Assembly: GCA_900768685.1 (NCBI GenBank)
Contig: CAAGDX010000005.1
Coordinates: 6,424-70,423 of the forward strand
Length of the DNA stretch: 64,000 nucleotides
DNA from: Bacteroidales bacterium
GTDB taxonomy: Bacteria; Bacteroidota; Bacteroidia; Bacteroidales; Muribaculaceae
Direction of reading: 5' to 3'
Shown here: positions 26,998 to 36,479 of the stretch, piece by piece
Numbering within the stretch: the first letter of the stretch is position 1
Layout of the letters: each line of letters begins with the position of its first letter
Position numbers and translations under genes: made by a program
The notes under the pieces: model-generated
What the model was told of the DNA's origin: nothing
The model's database searches: none
What the model saw: the letters and a program-made list of their open reading frames with translations, nothing else

Positions 26998-28182
26998 TTA
27001 CTTGTTTAAGACCGTTTTGAGACGGTTAAGTTTAGTCAAAGCCGTATAATAATTATAACGTAAATCCTGGTATTCACATTGTGCATCAATGAAATAATTT
27101 ATTTCCTGGATGTACGTAAACAGGTTTATTTCGCCGCCGTCAAGTGCCTTACGGAGCAGTTCCAGTTGTGCCGTGCCGCTAAGGATTCCGGAGTAGTCGT
27201 CAATCTGTGAGGCAAGCGAGAGCAGGGTGCGTCGCTGTTCCCTCATCTGCGAGAGTGCTGCAATCTTAGCGGAAACACCTTTAGCCTCGTAGGCTGCTTT
27301 TTCACTGATGGCAGCGGCTTTCACATGCTTTTTGGAGAAAAACGGCAGTGACATGGAGAGCGAAAAGCCGTGGAAGTTCTGTCCTTCTTCGCGTTCAAAT
27401 TCGTAGCCAACGGAAAATGACGGAAGTCCCTGCATTTTTGCAGCCTGAATATTGTTTTCAGCCACATTTGCCATTGCGGAATAATATGCCACGCCCGGGT
27501 CACGGTCTATGAGTGATTCGTATTCCGCCTCGCTCAGCACATAGTCTTGCGGGTAGTCGCTGAGGTTTCTGAGCAAGTTTATTGCTTCCCTGTCTGTTGT
27601 GAGAGATTCCAGCCTTGCGAGTGCGGATTCACATTTGAGTTCACAGTCGGCAAGTTGGCGATTTACACGGAGTCGCTCTATTTTCACTTTGTTCAGTTCC
27701 AAAATAGACACTTCGCCTTGAGAGTATGCCTCTGCATACTTTTCCAGGAGCCTGTCCATATTGTGTTTGACGCTTTCAAAGTATGAATAGTTGCATTTAG
27801 CCGCAATAAAATCTATCATGCACAGACGTACTTCCATTACCTTGTCAAGATAAGTGGCGGCATAAAGTTCTGAAAGTGCGGCTTTTACGGATTTTGTTTT
27901 TTTGCTTCTCGCCTTGTAAAGTCCGGGCCAGTCAAAAGTTTGCGATATGCCTATTCCGAATTTGTTTCCGTCTTGTCCCCAAAAGTGCTGTCCGGAAATT
28001 TCCGGGTCGGCAAGATTGTTTTCAGCGGCAACGGCTTCCAAAGTAGCATTGTTTTCCGCATTTACAGCCTCTATTTCCGGGTTTGAAGCCACTATGCGAG
28101 CCAAAATATCGTCAAAACTTTGTGCTGATACATTCAGAGCGGCAAAAGCACATAAAACTGTGATATATATAAATTTTTTCAT
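26998..28182 (-). CDS. TolC-family outer-membrane efflux protein (CusC-like)
   Basis: 394-residue exported protein (signal peptide MKKFIYITVLCAFAALNVSA). It has the long helical coiled-coil pattern of TolC channels in two halves, with motifs such as LADPEISGQHFWGQDG and GISQTFDWPGLYKARSKK typical of the Cus/Czc-type outer-membrane factors of Bacteroidota. It overlaps the start of the upstream pump gene by 4 bp, so translation is coupled. It should form the exit duct of the pump encoded at 28179-31274. Confidence 0.88.
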   Translation of the reverse strand: MKKFIYITVLCAFAALNVSAQSFDDILARIVASNPEIEAVNAENNATLEAVAAENNLADPEISGQHFWGQDGNKFGIGISQTFDWPGLYKARSKKTKSVKAALSELYAATYLDKVMEVRLCMIDFIAAKCNYSYFESVKHNMDRLLEKYAEAYSQGEVSILELNKVKIERLRVNRQLADCELKCESALARLESLTTDREAINLLRNLSDYPQDYVLSEAEYESLIDRDPGVAYYSAMANVAENNIQAAKMQGLPSFSVGYEFEREEGQNFHGFSLSMSLPFFSKKHVKAAAISEKAAYEAKGVSAKIAALSQMREQRRTLLSLASQIDDYSGILSGTAQLELLRKALDGGEINLFTYIQEINYFIDAQCEYQDLRYNYYTALTKLNRLKTVLNK

Positions 28183-31100
28183 TGCTGTTCCTCCTCTTTG
28201 CGATTTGTGAGATAATATATTACAGGCACCACAAACACGTTCAGTGCCGTGGCTGTGATAAGTCCGCCCAGAATCACCACTGCGAGCGGTGACTGAATCT
28301 CATTTCCGGCTTCGCCGCCGCGGAGTGCCAGCGGGATAAGGGCGAGGGCGGAAGTGAGGGCGGTCATGATTATCGGGTTAAGACGGTCCGTAGAACCGTG
28401 GATAATGCGTTTCATCAGCGGTTCGCCTTCCTCTTTGAGGTGGTTGTAGCGTGAAATAAGGAGCATACCGTTTCTGGTGGTGATTCCCAGCAGGGAGATG
28501 AAACCGATAATTGCAGGTATGTTCAGTTCTGCACCGGTAATCACGAGTATCAGCACACCGCCAATCATGGCGAGAGGCATATTCACCATAATGATAAGCG
28601 ACTGCTTCACGCACTTAAATTCCTGATATAGAAGCATAAATACAATCAGCAGTGAGATTATGGAAGTCAGTGCGAGTGTGCGAGATGCAGCCGCTTCACT
28701 TTCAAACTGTCCGCCGTACGTCACAAAATAGTTTTCCGGCAGCGAAACGTTTTCATTCACAAGGCGTTGTATCTCGTTTACAGCACCGCGGAGGTCGTTG
28801 CCGTCAATATTTGCGGAAATCACCAGTCGGCGACTCACGTTTTCGCGGTTTATGGTATTTGGTCCCGTAGTTGACACAATATCAGCCACATAGCTCAATG
28901 GAATTTTGCCCTTATTGCTGTCTATCATCAAGTCCGCAATGCCGTCCATGGTGCTGCGGTTCTCCGGTGAGAGTTGCACGGTGACGTCAAACGGCATTCC
29001 GTATTCATAAACCTGTGACACCACTTTTCCTGCAAGCATCACATCTATAAACTGAGTAAATTCCTTGATAGTGATGCCGTATTTTGCAAGCATTTCGCGG
29101 CGTGGCACGATATCTATCTGCGGACGCTGAATTTGCTGCTCTATGTTTACGTCAACAATGCCGTCAACTTTCATCATCTGGCTTTTAATCTCGTTGCCGA
29201 GCGAATAAAGGCGGCTGAGGTCATCGCCGAAAAGTTTTACAGCTATCTGTGCTTCCGTGCCGGAGAGCATGGCATCTATACGGTGCGAGATTGGTTGTCC
29301 TATTTCTATGTTTGCACCCGGGATTTCAGCAAGTTTTTCACGCAGTTCGCGTACCACTTCTCCACGGCTGCGACCTTTGTCCAGCACGTATGGAGCCTCT
29401 ATTTCGCATACGTTCACACCCAGGGCATGTTCGTCGAGTTCCGCACGTCCTGTTTTGCGAGCCACGGTCACCACTTCCGGCACACTCATTATCATTTCTT
29501 CCGCAATGCGTCCCACGCGGTCGCTTTCCTCAAGTGAGATGCCCGGCAGTGTGCTGACGTTTACGGTGAAAGAGCCTTCGTTAAAAGCCGGCAAGAAACT
29601 TCTGCCAAGTGTGAAAATCAAGCCAATGGAAACTATAAACAGTCCGGCAACTGTTCCCAAAACCGCTTTGCGGTGGTTGAAACTGTAGTCGAGACCTTTT
29701 TCGTATGCGGTTTTAAGGCGTGAAACAACCCACGAATCTTTTATGCTCACTTCGTCAGACGTTTTGCCTTTGAGCAGGAAAGAACACATCACCGGGGTGA
29801 GTGTGAGAGCCACAACGGTGGAAGCAATGAGTGCCACAATAAAGGAGATGCCCAGTGGAATGAGCATTCGCCCTTCAATACCTGAAAGGAAAAAGAGCGG
29901 TAAAAATCCGGCTATGATTATGAGGGTGGAGTTAAATATCGGCATTCTCACTTCCGTTGATGCCTTGAACACTACTTCAAGCACGGAGAGTCGTTCGCCC
30001 GGGGCAAGTTTGCGGTTTTCTCGCAATCGCTTATAGACGTTTTCCACATCTACGATAGCATCATCTACGAGCGAGCCTATGGCGATTGCAATACCGCCGA
30101 GCGACATGGTGTTTATGTTAAAGCCCAAGGCGTGAAGCACCAGCACGGCTATAAGGATAGACATCGGCAGGGCTATCACGGAAATAACAGTGGTTCGTAC
30201 GTTCATCAAGAATACAAACAGTACGAGTATCACGAAAAATGCACCTTCCAGGAGTGATTCTTGGAGATTTGAGATTGAATTGTCTATGAAATCAGACTGT
30301 CGGAAAATATTTGTGGAGATATGCACGTCTGCCGGCAGGTTGTGTGCCGTGGCGGCAAGCGTTTCCTCTATTTTCTCCGTCAGAGCGATAGTGCCTACGG
30401 CTGGCTGTTTGGTAACCGTCACGAGTACGGCAGGTTTGGTTCTTTCTGATGCCACACCGAGTTTAGGTGACTTGCCTCCGATTTCTATATCAGCAACGTC
30501 GCAAAGGAGGATTGTGCCGTTTTCGTCACTTTTTACGGTGCTTTGACCGATAACGTCAACGGAAGACGTGTTTACATCGCCTTTTATGAGGTATTCGTTG
30601 CCGTATTCATAAATTACACCGCCTGCAGCGTTGGCATTGATATTTTCGCAAGCATCAAGCACTTCCTGCAATGTCACACCGTAGTGTTTCATCTTTTCCG
30701 GCGAGATATGTACCTGATATTCACGGACATCGCCACCGATAACCGCTACTTGTGACACTCCTCCCAGCGAGAGCAGTCGCGGACGTATCACTCTGTCTGC
30801 CATAGTTCGGAGGTCAAGCAGCGATGTGGTGTCTGCCGTCAAGCCTATAATCATTATTTCTCCAAGGATGGAAGATTGCGGACCCAAAACGGGCGTTTCC
30901 ACTCCCGGCGGCAGAGTTTCCGCCACTGTGGAGAGTTTTTCAGACACTATCTGTCGTGCCGTGTAAATATCCGTATCCCAGTCAAATTCCACGGAAACTA
31001 CGGAAAAGCCCGTGGCTGAAGAAGAACGTACGCGGCGTACTCCTGTGGAGCCGTTCACTGCTGTTTCTATAGGGAATGTGACGAGTTTTTCCACCTCTTC

Positions 31101-31274
31101 CGGTGCCAGTCCTTTTGCTTCCGTCATCACCACTACCGTGGGGGCATTCAGGTCCGGGAAAATATCCACTTCCGTGCGGAGCAGCACCACAATGCCGGAA
31201 ATCAGCACAAGAAGTGAGAGTATAAGCACGGAGAGCCTGTTGCCAAGCGAAAAATGTATTATCTTGTTAAGCAT
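28179..31274 (-). CDS. Heavy-metal RND efflux pump CusA/CzcA family
   Basis: 1031-residue inner-membrane proton antiporter of the HME-RND family that exports metal ions from periplasm or cytosol. The N-terminus (MLNKIIHFSLGNRLSVLILSLLVLI region), large periplasmic loops and 12 membrane spans are as expected. The proton-relay motif of TM4 appears as GSLVDDAIVDVENVYKR (about residues 396-412). Other family segments are TEVDIFPDLNAPTVVVMTEA and GFLPLFFLSGIEGRMLIPLG. Which metal (Cu, Ag, Zn, Co, Ni) cannot be decided by eye. Upstream is the adaptor gene (gap 5 bp), downstream the TolC-like gene (overlap 4 bp). Confidence 0.93.
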   Translation of the reverse strand: MLNKIIHFSLGNRLSVLILSLLVLISGIVVLLRTEVDIFPDLNAPTVVVMTEAKGLAPEEVEKLVTFPIETAVNGSTGVRRVRSSSATGFSVVSVEFDWDTDIYTARQIVSEKLSTVAETLPPGVETPVLGPQSSILGEIMIIGLTADTTSLLDLRTMADRVIRPRLLSLGGVSQVAVIGGDVREYQVHISPEKMKHYGVTLQEVLDACENINANAAGGVIYEYGNEYLIKGDVNTSSVDVIGQSTVKSDENGTILLCDVADIEIGGKSPKLGVASERTKPAVLVTVTKQPAVGTIALTEKIEETLAATAHNLPADVHISTNIFRQSDFIDNSISNLQESLLEGAFFVILVLFVFLMNVRTTVISVIALPMSILIAVLVLHALGFNINTMSLGGIAIAIGSLVDDAIVDVENVYKRLRENRKLAPGERLSVLEVVFKASTEVRMPIFNSTLIIIAGFLPLFFLSGIEGRMLIPLGISFIVALIASTVVALTLTPVMCSFLLKGKTSDEVSIKDSWVVSRLKTAYEKGLDYSFNHRKAVLGTVAGLFIVSIGLIFTLGRSFLPAFNEGSFTVNVSTLPGISLEESDRVGRIAEEMIMSVPEVVTVARKTGRAELDEHALGVNVCEIEAPYVLDKGRSRGEVVRELREKLAEIPGANIEIGQPISHRIDAMLSGTEAQIAVKLFGDDLSRLYSLGNEIKSQMMKVDGIVDVNIEQQIQRPQIDIVPRREMLAKYGITIKEFTQFIDVMLAGKVVSQVYEYGMPFDVTVQLSPENRSTMDGIADLMIDSNKGKIPLSYVADIVSTTGPNTINRENVSRRLVISANIDGNDLRGAVNEIQRLVNENVSLPENYFVTYGGQFESEAAASRTLALTSIISLLIVFMLLYQEFKCVKQSLIIMVNMPLAMIGGVLILVITGAELNIPAIIGFISLLGITTRNGMLLISRYNHLKEEGEPLMKRIIHGSTDRLNPIIMTALTSALALIPLALRGGEAGNEIQSPLAVVILGGLITATALNVFVVPVIYYLTNRKEEEQQ

Positions 31275-31279
31275 AAGCG

Positions 31280-32536
31280 TTAGTGTGAATGGCTGTGACC
31301 TTCCGGCACCGCACCGGATGTTTCTGCGAGTTTTACGAATGTCATACCTTTTGTCACCACGGCATCACCGCTTTGAATACCTGCGAGGATTTCCACTTTC
31401 CGTCCATCATTGCCGCCAAGTGTCACAGGACATTTTTTGTAGCAGTCTTCGTCAAGACGGACATAAACAAAATGCTGCCCCTGCTGTTCGGAAACGGCTG
31501 CGAGAGGTACTGCCAGAACATCGTGGCGTTTGGTGCCTATCAGATAAACTTCCGCGTATGAACCCGGAACTACTTTGCCATTGTTTTCAAAACTGAAATA
31601 AACGGGCAGATAGCCGCGACTATTGTCGCCCACAGCACCGCCGGAGGATAATAGCCTGCCGTTCAGGTCTTTGAGTGCCACCACCTCGTCTGTGTATGCG
31701 GCACGGAAATTGGCATCTGAAACGGTAGGGAGGAAGGAATAGTATTTTTCCGGGAGGTCTCCGCGGAGTGTGAGACTGTTGTTGCCGGAAACTACTGCAA
31801 TAGGTTGACCTACAGATACATATTCGCCTTGTCGCACGAGCAGACTTGTGATTACGCCTGCTGTGGAAGAAGTGGCACTGCCGCCTGCAGGTGTGCCGGA
31901 ATAAGCGGCTTTAGCCTGTTCGTAGGCTTGGCAAGCAGCGTTATAGTCTTTTGTGGAAACAATTCCGTCTTTGTGTAGTGGTGTCACGCGGTCCAGTTCA
32001 CGTTTTGCAGCATCCAGTGCCGCAGCAGCCGCTGCATTGGAGTCACCGCCGGAGATTCCTTTGGCGGAAATGCTTGCAATGAGAGTGCCGGCAGATACTT
32101 TTTTGCCTTCCGTGATATTTCCCGCAAAGTGAACAATACCGGAAGCCGTGGCGGAAACCACTGCTCTGGAAGTGGTGGCGGATTCTATCTGTCCGGAAAC
32201 TTTCACAACTTGTGCAAATTCACCGGGAACAATTTCTTCCGCTTCCACACCGAATTCATCTGCAAGATGCTTGTGGAGTGTTATTTCTTCTCCTTCGTGG
32301 CTTTCTTCGCCGTGTCCGTCAGCCTCGCCGTGGCTATGACCTTCGTGGTCGTGACCCTCGTGGCTTTCGGATTCTGCGTGATTATGTCCTTCATGACTGT
32401 GCCCTTCGTGTGAATGACCTCCGGCACCGTGATTGTGGCTGCAACGCAGTCCGTCTTGCTCCGGCGTGCTGCCGCAGGAGGGCACTATAAATATAGTAAA
32501 CACTATGCTCAGTGCATAGATAAGATATTTTTTCAT
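31280..32536 (-). CDS. Periplasmic adaptor (membrane fusion protein) with His-rich N-terminal segment
   Basis: 418-residue CusB/CzcB-type adaptor. The lipobox IVPSCGS (Cys about residue 21) anchors it as a lipoprotein. Residues about 33-88 are strongly enriched in His with Gly, Glu and Asp (HSHEGHSHEGHNH and similar), a likely metal-binding region. Then come the barrel-sandwich/lipoyl motifs (SATASGIVHFAGNITEGKKV), a helical hairpin and a beta-barrel with TSLLVRQGEYVSVGQPIAVV. It links the pump and the TolC-like channel, and lies 5 bp before the pump gene. Metal capture by the His segment is inference from composition. Confidence 0.9.
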   Translation of the reverse strand: MKKYLIYALSIVFTIFIVPSCGSTPEQDGLRCSHNHGAGGHSHEGHSHEGHNHAESESHEGHDHEGHSHGEADGHGEESHEGEEITLHKHLADEFGVEAEEIVPGEFAQVVKVSGQIESATTSRAVVSATASGIVHFAGNITEGKKVSAGTLIASISAKGISGGDSNAAAAAALDAAKRELDRVTPLHKDGIVSTKDYNAACQAYEQAKAAYSGTPAGGSATSSTAGVITSLLVRQGEYVSVGQPIAVVSGNNSLTLRGDLPEKYYSFLPTVSDANFRAAYTDEVVALKDLNGRLLSSGGAVGDNSRGYLPVYFSFENNGKVVPGSYAEVYLIGTKRHDVLAVPLAAVSEQQGQHFVYVRLDEDCYKKCPVTLGGNDGRKVEILAGIQSGDAVVTKGMTFVKLAETSGAVPEGHSHSH

Positions 32537-32578
32537 TGTGATTTAATATATTAAATAATGTAGATAAATGGATTGACA

Positions 32579-33031
32579 CTATGCAAAAAGGCACAGTGCA
32601 GGAGGTCCTCGCCGACTGATTGCCGGTTTATCTACATTTTTTAATATCAGCGGGACGTAGCGTCCGTATGTAAATTCCGCAGTTCCGCAATCCGCAGCAT
32701 GCAGTGCATTTACTGCGATTATCATATCGGAAACAAGGTTAAACACCTGTGGTGCAAGTATTTTGCCATTATCTGTAATTGCGGGAGGTGTTTCATCAAG
32801 ATGCATAGAGCAACCTGCATCCTCACTTTTATCGGAGTTATGGCAGCCGTCTTCATGTATATGGTGGCAAGCACAGAAATGCCCGTGGTGGTCCAGTTCC
32901 ACATGTCCGAGCATTGAAAGTGTGATATAAATATTGCCTTGAGCATCATGGTGATGATATTGCACAATTGTGCATGCCACTATCGTAAGTGACATAAAAA
33001 GCGACAGCAATATGCACAGTATCTTCCTCAT
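32579..33031 (-). CDS. Small exported His/Cys-rich protein
   Basis: 150-residue protein with an N-terminal signal or membrane segment (MRKILCILLSLFMSLTIVAC) and a His/Cys-rich part holding YHHHD, HHGHFCACHHIHEDGCHNS and AGCSMH. It resembles short proteins found upstream of Cus-type pumps in Bacteroidetes (DUF6769-like, from memory). The start at 33031 is chosen since the longer frame would use a TTG inside the -7 element. It lies 42 bp before the adaptor gene and probably opens the operon. A periplasmic metal-sensing or metal-carrying role is inference. Confidence 0.65.
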   Translation of the reverse strand: MRKILCILLSLFMSLTIVACTIVQYHHHDAQGNIYITLSMLGHVELDHHGHFCACHHIHEDGCHNSDKSEDAGCSMHLDETPPAITDNGKILAPQVFNLVSDMIIAVNALHAADCGTAEFTYGRYVPLILKNVDKPAISRRGPPALCLFA

Positions 33032-33036
33032 TGACC

Positions 33037-33045
33037 GCAAAGTTA
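33037..33045 (-). promoter_or_regulatory. -7 element of the metal-efflux operon
   Basis: On the minus strand this reads TAACTTTGC. The ATG of the first gene lies only 5 bp downstream of it, so the transcript would have almost no leader. No convincing -33 element was seen. Confidence 0.5.
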
Positions 33046-33192
33046 GGCATTTTTTTGCAATTTGCAGTTATTTTAGTGTAAATTTCAAAATTGTCTATAG
33101 TTAAATGCTTGTTACATTGTAAATTAACTGCCGGTTGGCTAAATCTAAAGTGCAACTTTCAATTTGGCCAACATATCACATTTTATTCAAAG

Positions 33193-33224
33193 TTGCAAAA
33201 AATAATAATAATTGTTATCTTTGC
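33193..33224 (+). promoter_or_regulatory. Promoter of the aspartate aminotransferase gene
   Basis: TTG at 33193-33195, a 20-bp spacer and TATCTTTGC at 33216-33224 match the phylum consensus, 30 bp before the start codon. Confidence 0.65.
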
Positions 33225-33253
33225 ACTGATAATTAAAATTAAACAAACGCACC

Positions 33254-34447
33254 ATGATACAAATTTCAGAACGTATTCAGTCGCTTTCACAGTCACAAAC
33301 GCTTGCTATGTCTCAAAAAAGCAACGAACTGAAAGCAAAAGGTATTGACGTGATAAATCTCTCTGTGGGAGAACCGGATTTCCCCACACCGGAACATATA
33401 AAAGAAGCAGCAAAAAATGCTATTGACGAGAACTTTACTTTTTATACTCCCGTTCCGGGCTATCTTTCTCTCCGCAAGGCAATTGCAGAAAAACTGAAAC
33501 GCGAAAACGGACTGGACTACGCTCCGGAACAGATTGTGGTTTCCGGTGGTGCAAAACAGGCTCTATGCAATGTGATTCTCTCTATTGTGAATCCGGGAGA
33601 CGAGGTGGTGATTCCAACTCCGGCATGGGTGTCTTACGTGGAAATGGTGAAATTAGCGGAAGGTAAAAACGTGCTTGTGCCTGCTGACATCAATCAGGAT
33701 TTCAAGGTTACTCCGGAGCAACTGGAAGCAGCTATCACAGACAAGACAAAAATGGTGCTAATCTGCTCACCTTCAAACCCTACGGGTAGTGTTTACAGCA
33801 AGGAAGAACTGCAAGGACTTGTAAATGTGCTTGCAAAATACCCGGAAATTACCGTTCTGGCAGATGAAATTTACGAGCACATCAATTTCACCGGCTCTTT
33901 CACATCACTTGGCAGTTTTAAGGAAATTGCGGATAGAGTAGTGATAATAAACGGTGTTTCAAAGGCTTACGCTATGACAGGTTGGCGTATTGGTTACTGT
34001 GCCGCACCTCTGCATATAGCGAAGGCATGCACAAAACTCCAGGGACAATACACATCTTGCTCTTCATCCGTGGCACAAAAGGCAGCGGAGGCAGCATACA
34101 CAGGTTCACAGGTATGTGTGGAAGAGATGCGAGTGGCATTCGAGCGTCGCCGCAACCTTGTGGTGTCTTTGGCACGCGAAATACCGGGCATCAACGTTAA
34201 TGAGCCGCAGGGTGCATTCTATCTTTTCCCTGAAGTTTCAAGTTATATAGGCAAGAAATACGGCGACAAGGTGATAGAAAATTCCGGAGACCTGGCAATG
34301 TTCCTCCTTGAAGTGGGACATGTTGCCACTGTTGACGGTGCCGCTTTCTGTCTGCCGGGCTATATCCGTCTCAGCTATGCCACCTCCGATGATAATATCC
34401 GCGAGGCTATGCGTAGAATTAAGGAGACGCTTGCTCTGCTTAAATAA
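33254..34447 (+). CDS. aspC: Class I aminotransferase, aspartate aminotransferase type
   Basis: PLP aminotransferase of 397 residues, subgroup Ib. It exchanges amino groups between aspartate and 2-oxoglutarate and may also act on prephenate or aromatic acids. Motifs: INLSVGEPDFPTPEHIKEAA, YTPVPGYLSLRKAIAEKL, CSPSNPTGSVYSKEEL, and the PLP lysine in INGVSKAYAMTGWRIGYC (about residue 241). Length is normal. It has its own promoter and a strong terminator, so it stands alone. Confidence 0.9.
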   Translation: MIQISERIQSLSQSQTLAMSQKSNELKAKGIDVINLSVGEPDFPTPEHIKEAAKNAIDENFTFYTPVPGYLSLRKAIAEKLKRENGLDYAPEQIVVSGGAKQALCNVILSIVNPGDEVVIPTPAWVSYVEMVKLAEGKNVLVPADINQDFKVTPEQLEAAITDKTKMVLICSPSNPTGSVYSKEELQGLVNVLAKYPEITVLADEIYEHINFTGSFTSLGSFKEIADRVVIINGVSKAYAMTGWRIGYCAAPLHIAKACTKLQGQYTSCSSSVAQKAAEAAYTGSQVCVEEMRVAFERRRNLVVSLAREIPGINVNEPQGAFYLFPEVSSYIGKKYGDKVIENSGDLAMFLLEVGHVATVDGAAFCLPGYIRLSYATSDDNIREAMRRIKETLALLK

Positions 34448-34464
34448 GAAATGTTTTAAAACAC

Positions 34465-34501
34465 AAAAATCGGCTAAATCTATACGACTTAGCCGATTTT
34501 T
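34465..34501 (+). terminator. Terminator after the aminotransferase gene
   Basis: A perfect 13-bp stem (34465-34477 with 34489-34501, core ATCGGCTAA/TTAGCCGAT) and T-run. Its T-run overlaps the -33 element of the next promoter. Confidence 0.9.
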
Positions 34502-34532
34502 GCATTTAGTTCCGATTTTTTTGTAACTTTGC
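34499..34532 (+). promoter_or_regulatory. Promoter of the LptF-like gene and ribBA
   Basis: TTTG at 34499-34502, a 21-bp spacer and TAACTTTGC at 34524-34532. The start of transcription near 34538 rules out an in-frame start at 34529 and supports the ATG at 34562. Confidence 0.65.
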
Positions 34533-34561
34533 ACTCTGATTATAATCATCGGCTATCAACT

Positions 34562-36478
34562 ATGTTCAAAATAAAACGTCTATACAAGTTTATGCTGCAG
34601 AGTTTTCTCCCTCTGTTTGTGATGACGTTTTTTATCTGCTTGTTTATAGTGCTGATGCAATTTCTCTGGAGATACATCGACGACCTTGTGGGTAAAGGCT
34701 TGGAGATAAGTGTGATAGGAGAACTTTTCTTCTACGCTGCCCTCACAATGGTGCCTATGGCGCTCCCGTTGGCAATTTTGCTTGCCTCACTTATGACTTT
34801 CGGCAACCTGGGCGAGCGGTTCGAACTTACTGCGATGAAAGCCTCCGGAGTGTCGCTGATACGAGTGATGAAGCCGCTGATAGCGTTCATCATACTCATT
34901 GCTATAGGTGCCTTTTTCTTCCAAAACAATGTGATGCCGATAGCACAGTCCAAGATGTACACCCTCCTTTTGTCCATGCGTCAGAAATCACCGGAATTGG
35001 AAATCCCGGAAGGCGTTTTTTACGACCAGATTACGGGCTACAACATCTTTGTGGAGCGAAAAGACCGTGAAACGGGTATGCTTTACAATATGATGATTTA
35101 CGACGTGTCTTACGGCGGCGATACGGACAAACTGCGTATTATCCTTGCAGATTCCGGCAAAATGAGTGTTACGGAAGACAAAACTCACCTTTTCCTGCGT
35201 CTTTACAGCGGTGAGCAGTTTGAAAATCTGCGTGACCAGGGTGCACGACGTGCTGCAAACGTGCCATACCGACGTGAAAGTTTCTCGCTAAAGGAAATTC
35301 TCATCGCCTTTGACAATAATTTCAACCGTATGGACGAGGCGGGAATGAGAAATCAGTACGTTGGTAAGAATATTTCGGAACTCAAGCATACTATAGACTC
35401 CGTTACGGCACACGTGGATAGCGTGGGCTATCAGTATGGACAGGAACTGCGTGACTATCCGTATTTTGCACTTCCCAAGTATAAGACCAGGATAGTGAAC
35501 GGCGTTCCGGAAAGAGAACTCAGAAAACCGGTGGCTATGGAAAAGCCGCTTGATATAGACTCACTGTTCACCATTTGCACACCTGCCACACAGAAATCTA
35601 TCCTATCTCAGGCACTTTCGCATGCACGTCGTCAGCAGCAAGACTATGAGTACCGCAGTTATATGGTGACGGACGACTATAAGGTGATTCGCAGGCATGG
35701 TATTGAAATGCACCGCAAATTCACACTTTCCATTGCCTGCCTGATATTCTTCTTTATTGGTGCTCCGCTGGGTGCGATTATCAAGAAAGGCGGACTTGGA
35801 GCACCGCTCGTGATTTCCGTAATTCTCTTTATAGTCTATTACATTATTGATAATATGGGCTATAAACTGGCACGCGACGGTCGCTGGGAAGTGTGGGAAG
35901 GTATGTGGCTTAGCACGTTTGTACTTCTGCCTTTGGGTATTTTCCTTACCAAACAGGCTATAAACGACTCGGAAGTGTTTAACTTTGATGGAATTATGAC
36001 CCGTATGCGACGTGCTATGGGACTTAACGAGGTGCGACACGTGGAAATGAAAGAAATAGTCATGAACGATGTCAATGCAGCCACGGCAAAGGCTAAACTT
36101 GACGAACTTACCGCACTCTGCAATATGTATATGCAGAAAAACAAGGCAAAACAAGGCTATATTTCTTTCTGGTTTAACGGCTACGACCGTGATGCACTGG
36201 AGGTGCTTGCGGACACCGTAGATGAAACGGTGGAATACCTCTCCAACTCGCAAGACAAACTTGTGATAAACAAACTTTCCGATTATCCCGTTATTAAAAA
36301 TATATGGATTTATAACCCTACGTCTGACAGAAGAATCGCTATTGCGGCACTCGTTCTTTTCCCGGTGGGCTTGCCACTGTGGTGGTTTGGCAGAAAATAC
36401 CGCACGGAACTTATCGACGAGTTGCGTAAAACAGTGAAAATCAACGGTCAGATTGAAGAAATGATAATAAAAGAATAA
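34562..36478 (+). CDS. LptF/LptG family lipopolysaccharide export permease
   Basis: 638-residue inner-membrane permease of the LptBFGC system that pulls lipopolysaccharide from the inner membrane. Start MFKIKRLYKFMLQSFLP at 34562, followed by three N-terminal spans with the GERFELTAMKASGVSLIRVM coupling segment (about residues 80-100), a periplasmic jelly-roll region, then three spans near residues 390-480 (IFFFIGAPLGAIIKKGGLG). Unlike the roughly 360-residue proteobacterial proteins it has a long middle region and a C-terminal extension with one more hydrophobic segment, as is usual in Bacteroidales. It ends 1 bp before ribBA, so the two are cotranscribed. Confidence 0.92.
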   Translation: MFKIKRLYKFMLQSFLPLFVMTFFICLFIVLMQFLWRYIDDLVGKGLEISVIGELFFYAALTMVPMALPLAILLASLMTFGNLGERFELTAMKASGVSLIRVMKPLIAFIILIAIGAFFFQNNVMPIAQSKMYTLLLSMRQKSPELEIPEGVFYDQITGYNIFVERKDRETGMLYNMMIYDVSYGGDTDKLRIILADSGKMSVTEDKTHLFLRLYSGEQFENLRDQGARRAANVPYRRESFSLKEILIAFDNNFNRMDEAGMRNQYVGKNISELKHTIDSVTAHVDSVGYQYGQELRDYPYFALPKYKTRIVNGVPERELRKPVAMEKPLDIDSLFTICTPATQKSILSQALSHARRQQQDYEYRSYMVTDDYKVIRRHGIEMHRKFTLSIACLIFFFIGAPLGAIIKKGGLGAPLVISVILFIVYYIIDNMGYKLARDGRWEVWEGMWLSTFVLLPLGIFLTKQAINDSEVFNFDGIMTRMRRAMGLNEVRHVEMKEIVMNDVNAATAKAKLDELTALCNMYMQKNKAKQGYISFWFNGYDRDALEVLADTVDETVEYLSNSQDKLVINKLSDYPVIKNIWIYNPTSDRRIAIAALVLFPVGLPLWWFGRKYRTELIDELRKTVKINGQIEEMIIKE

Positions 36479-36479
36479 T

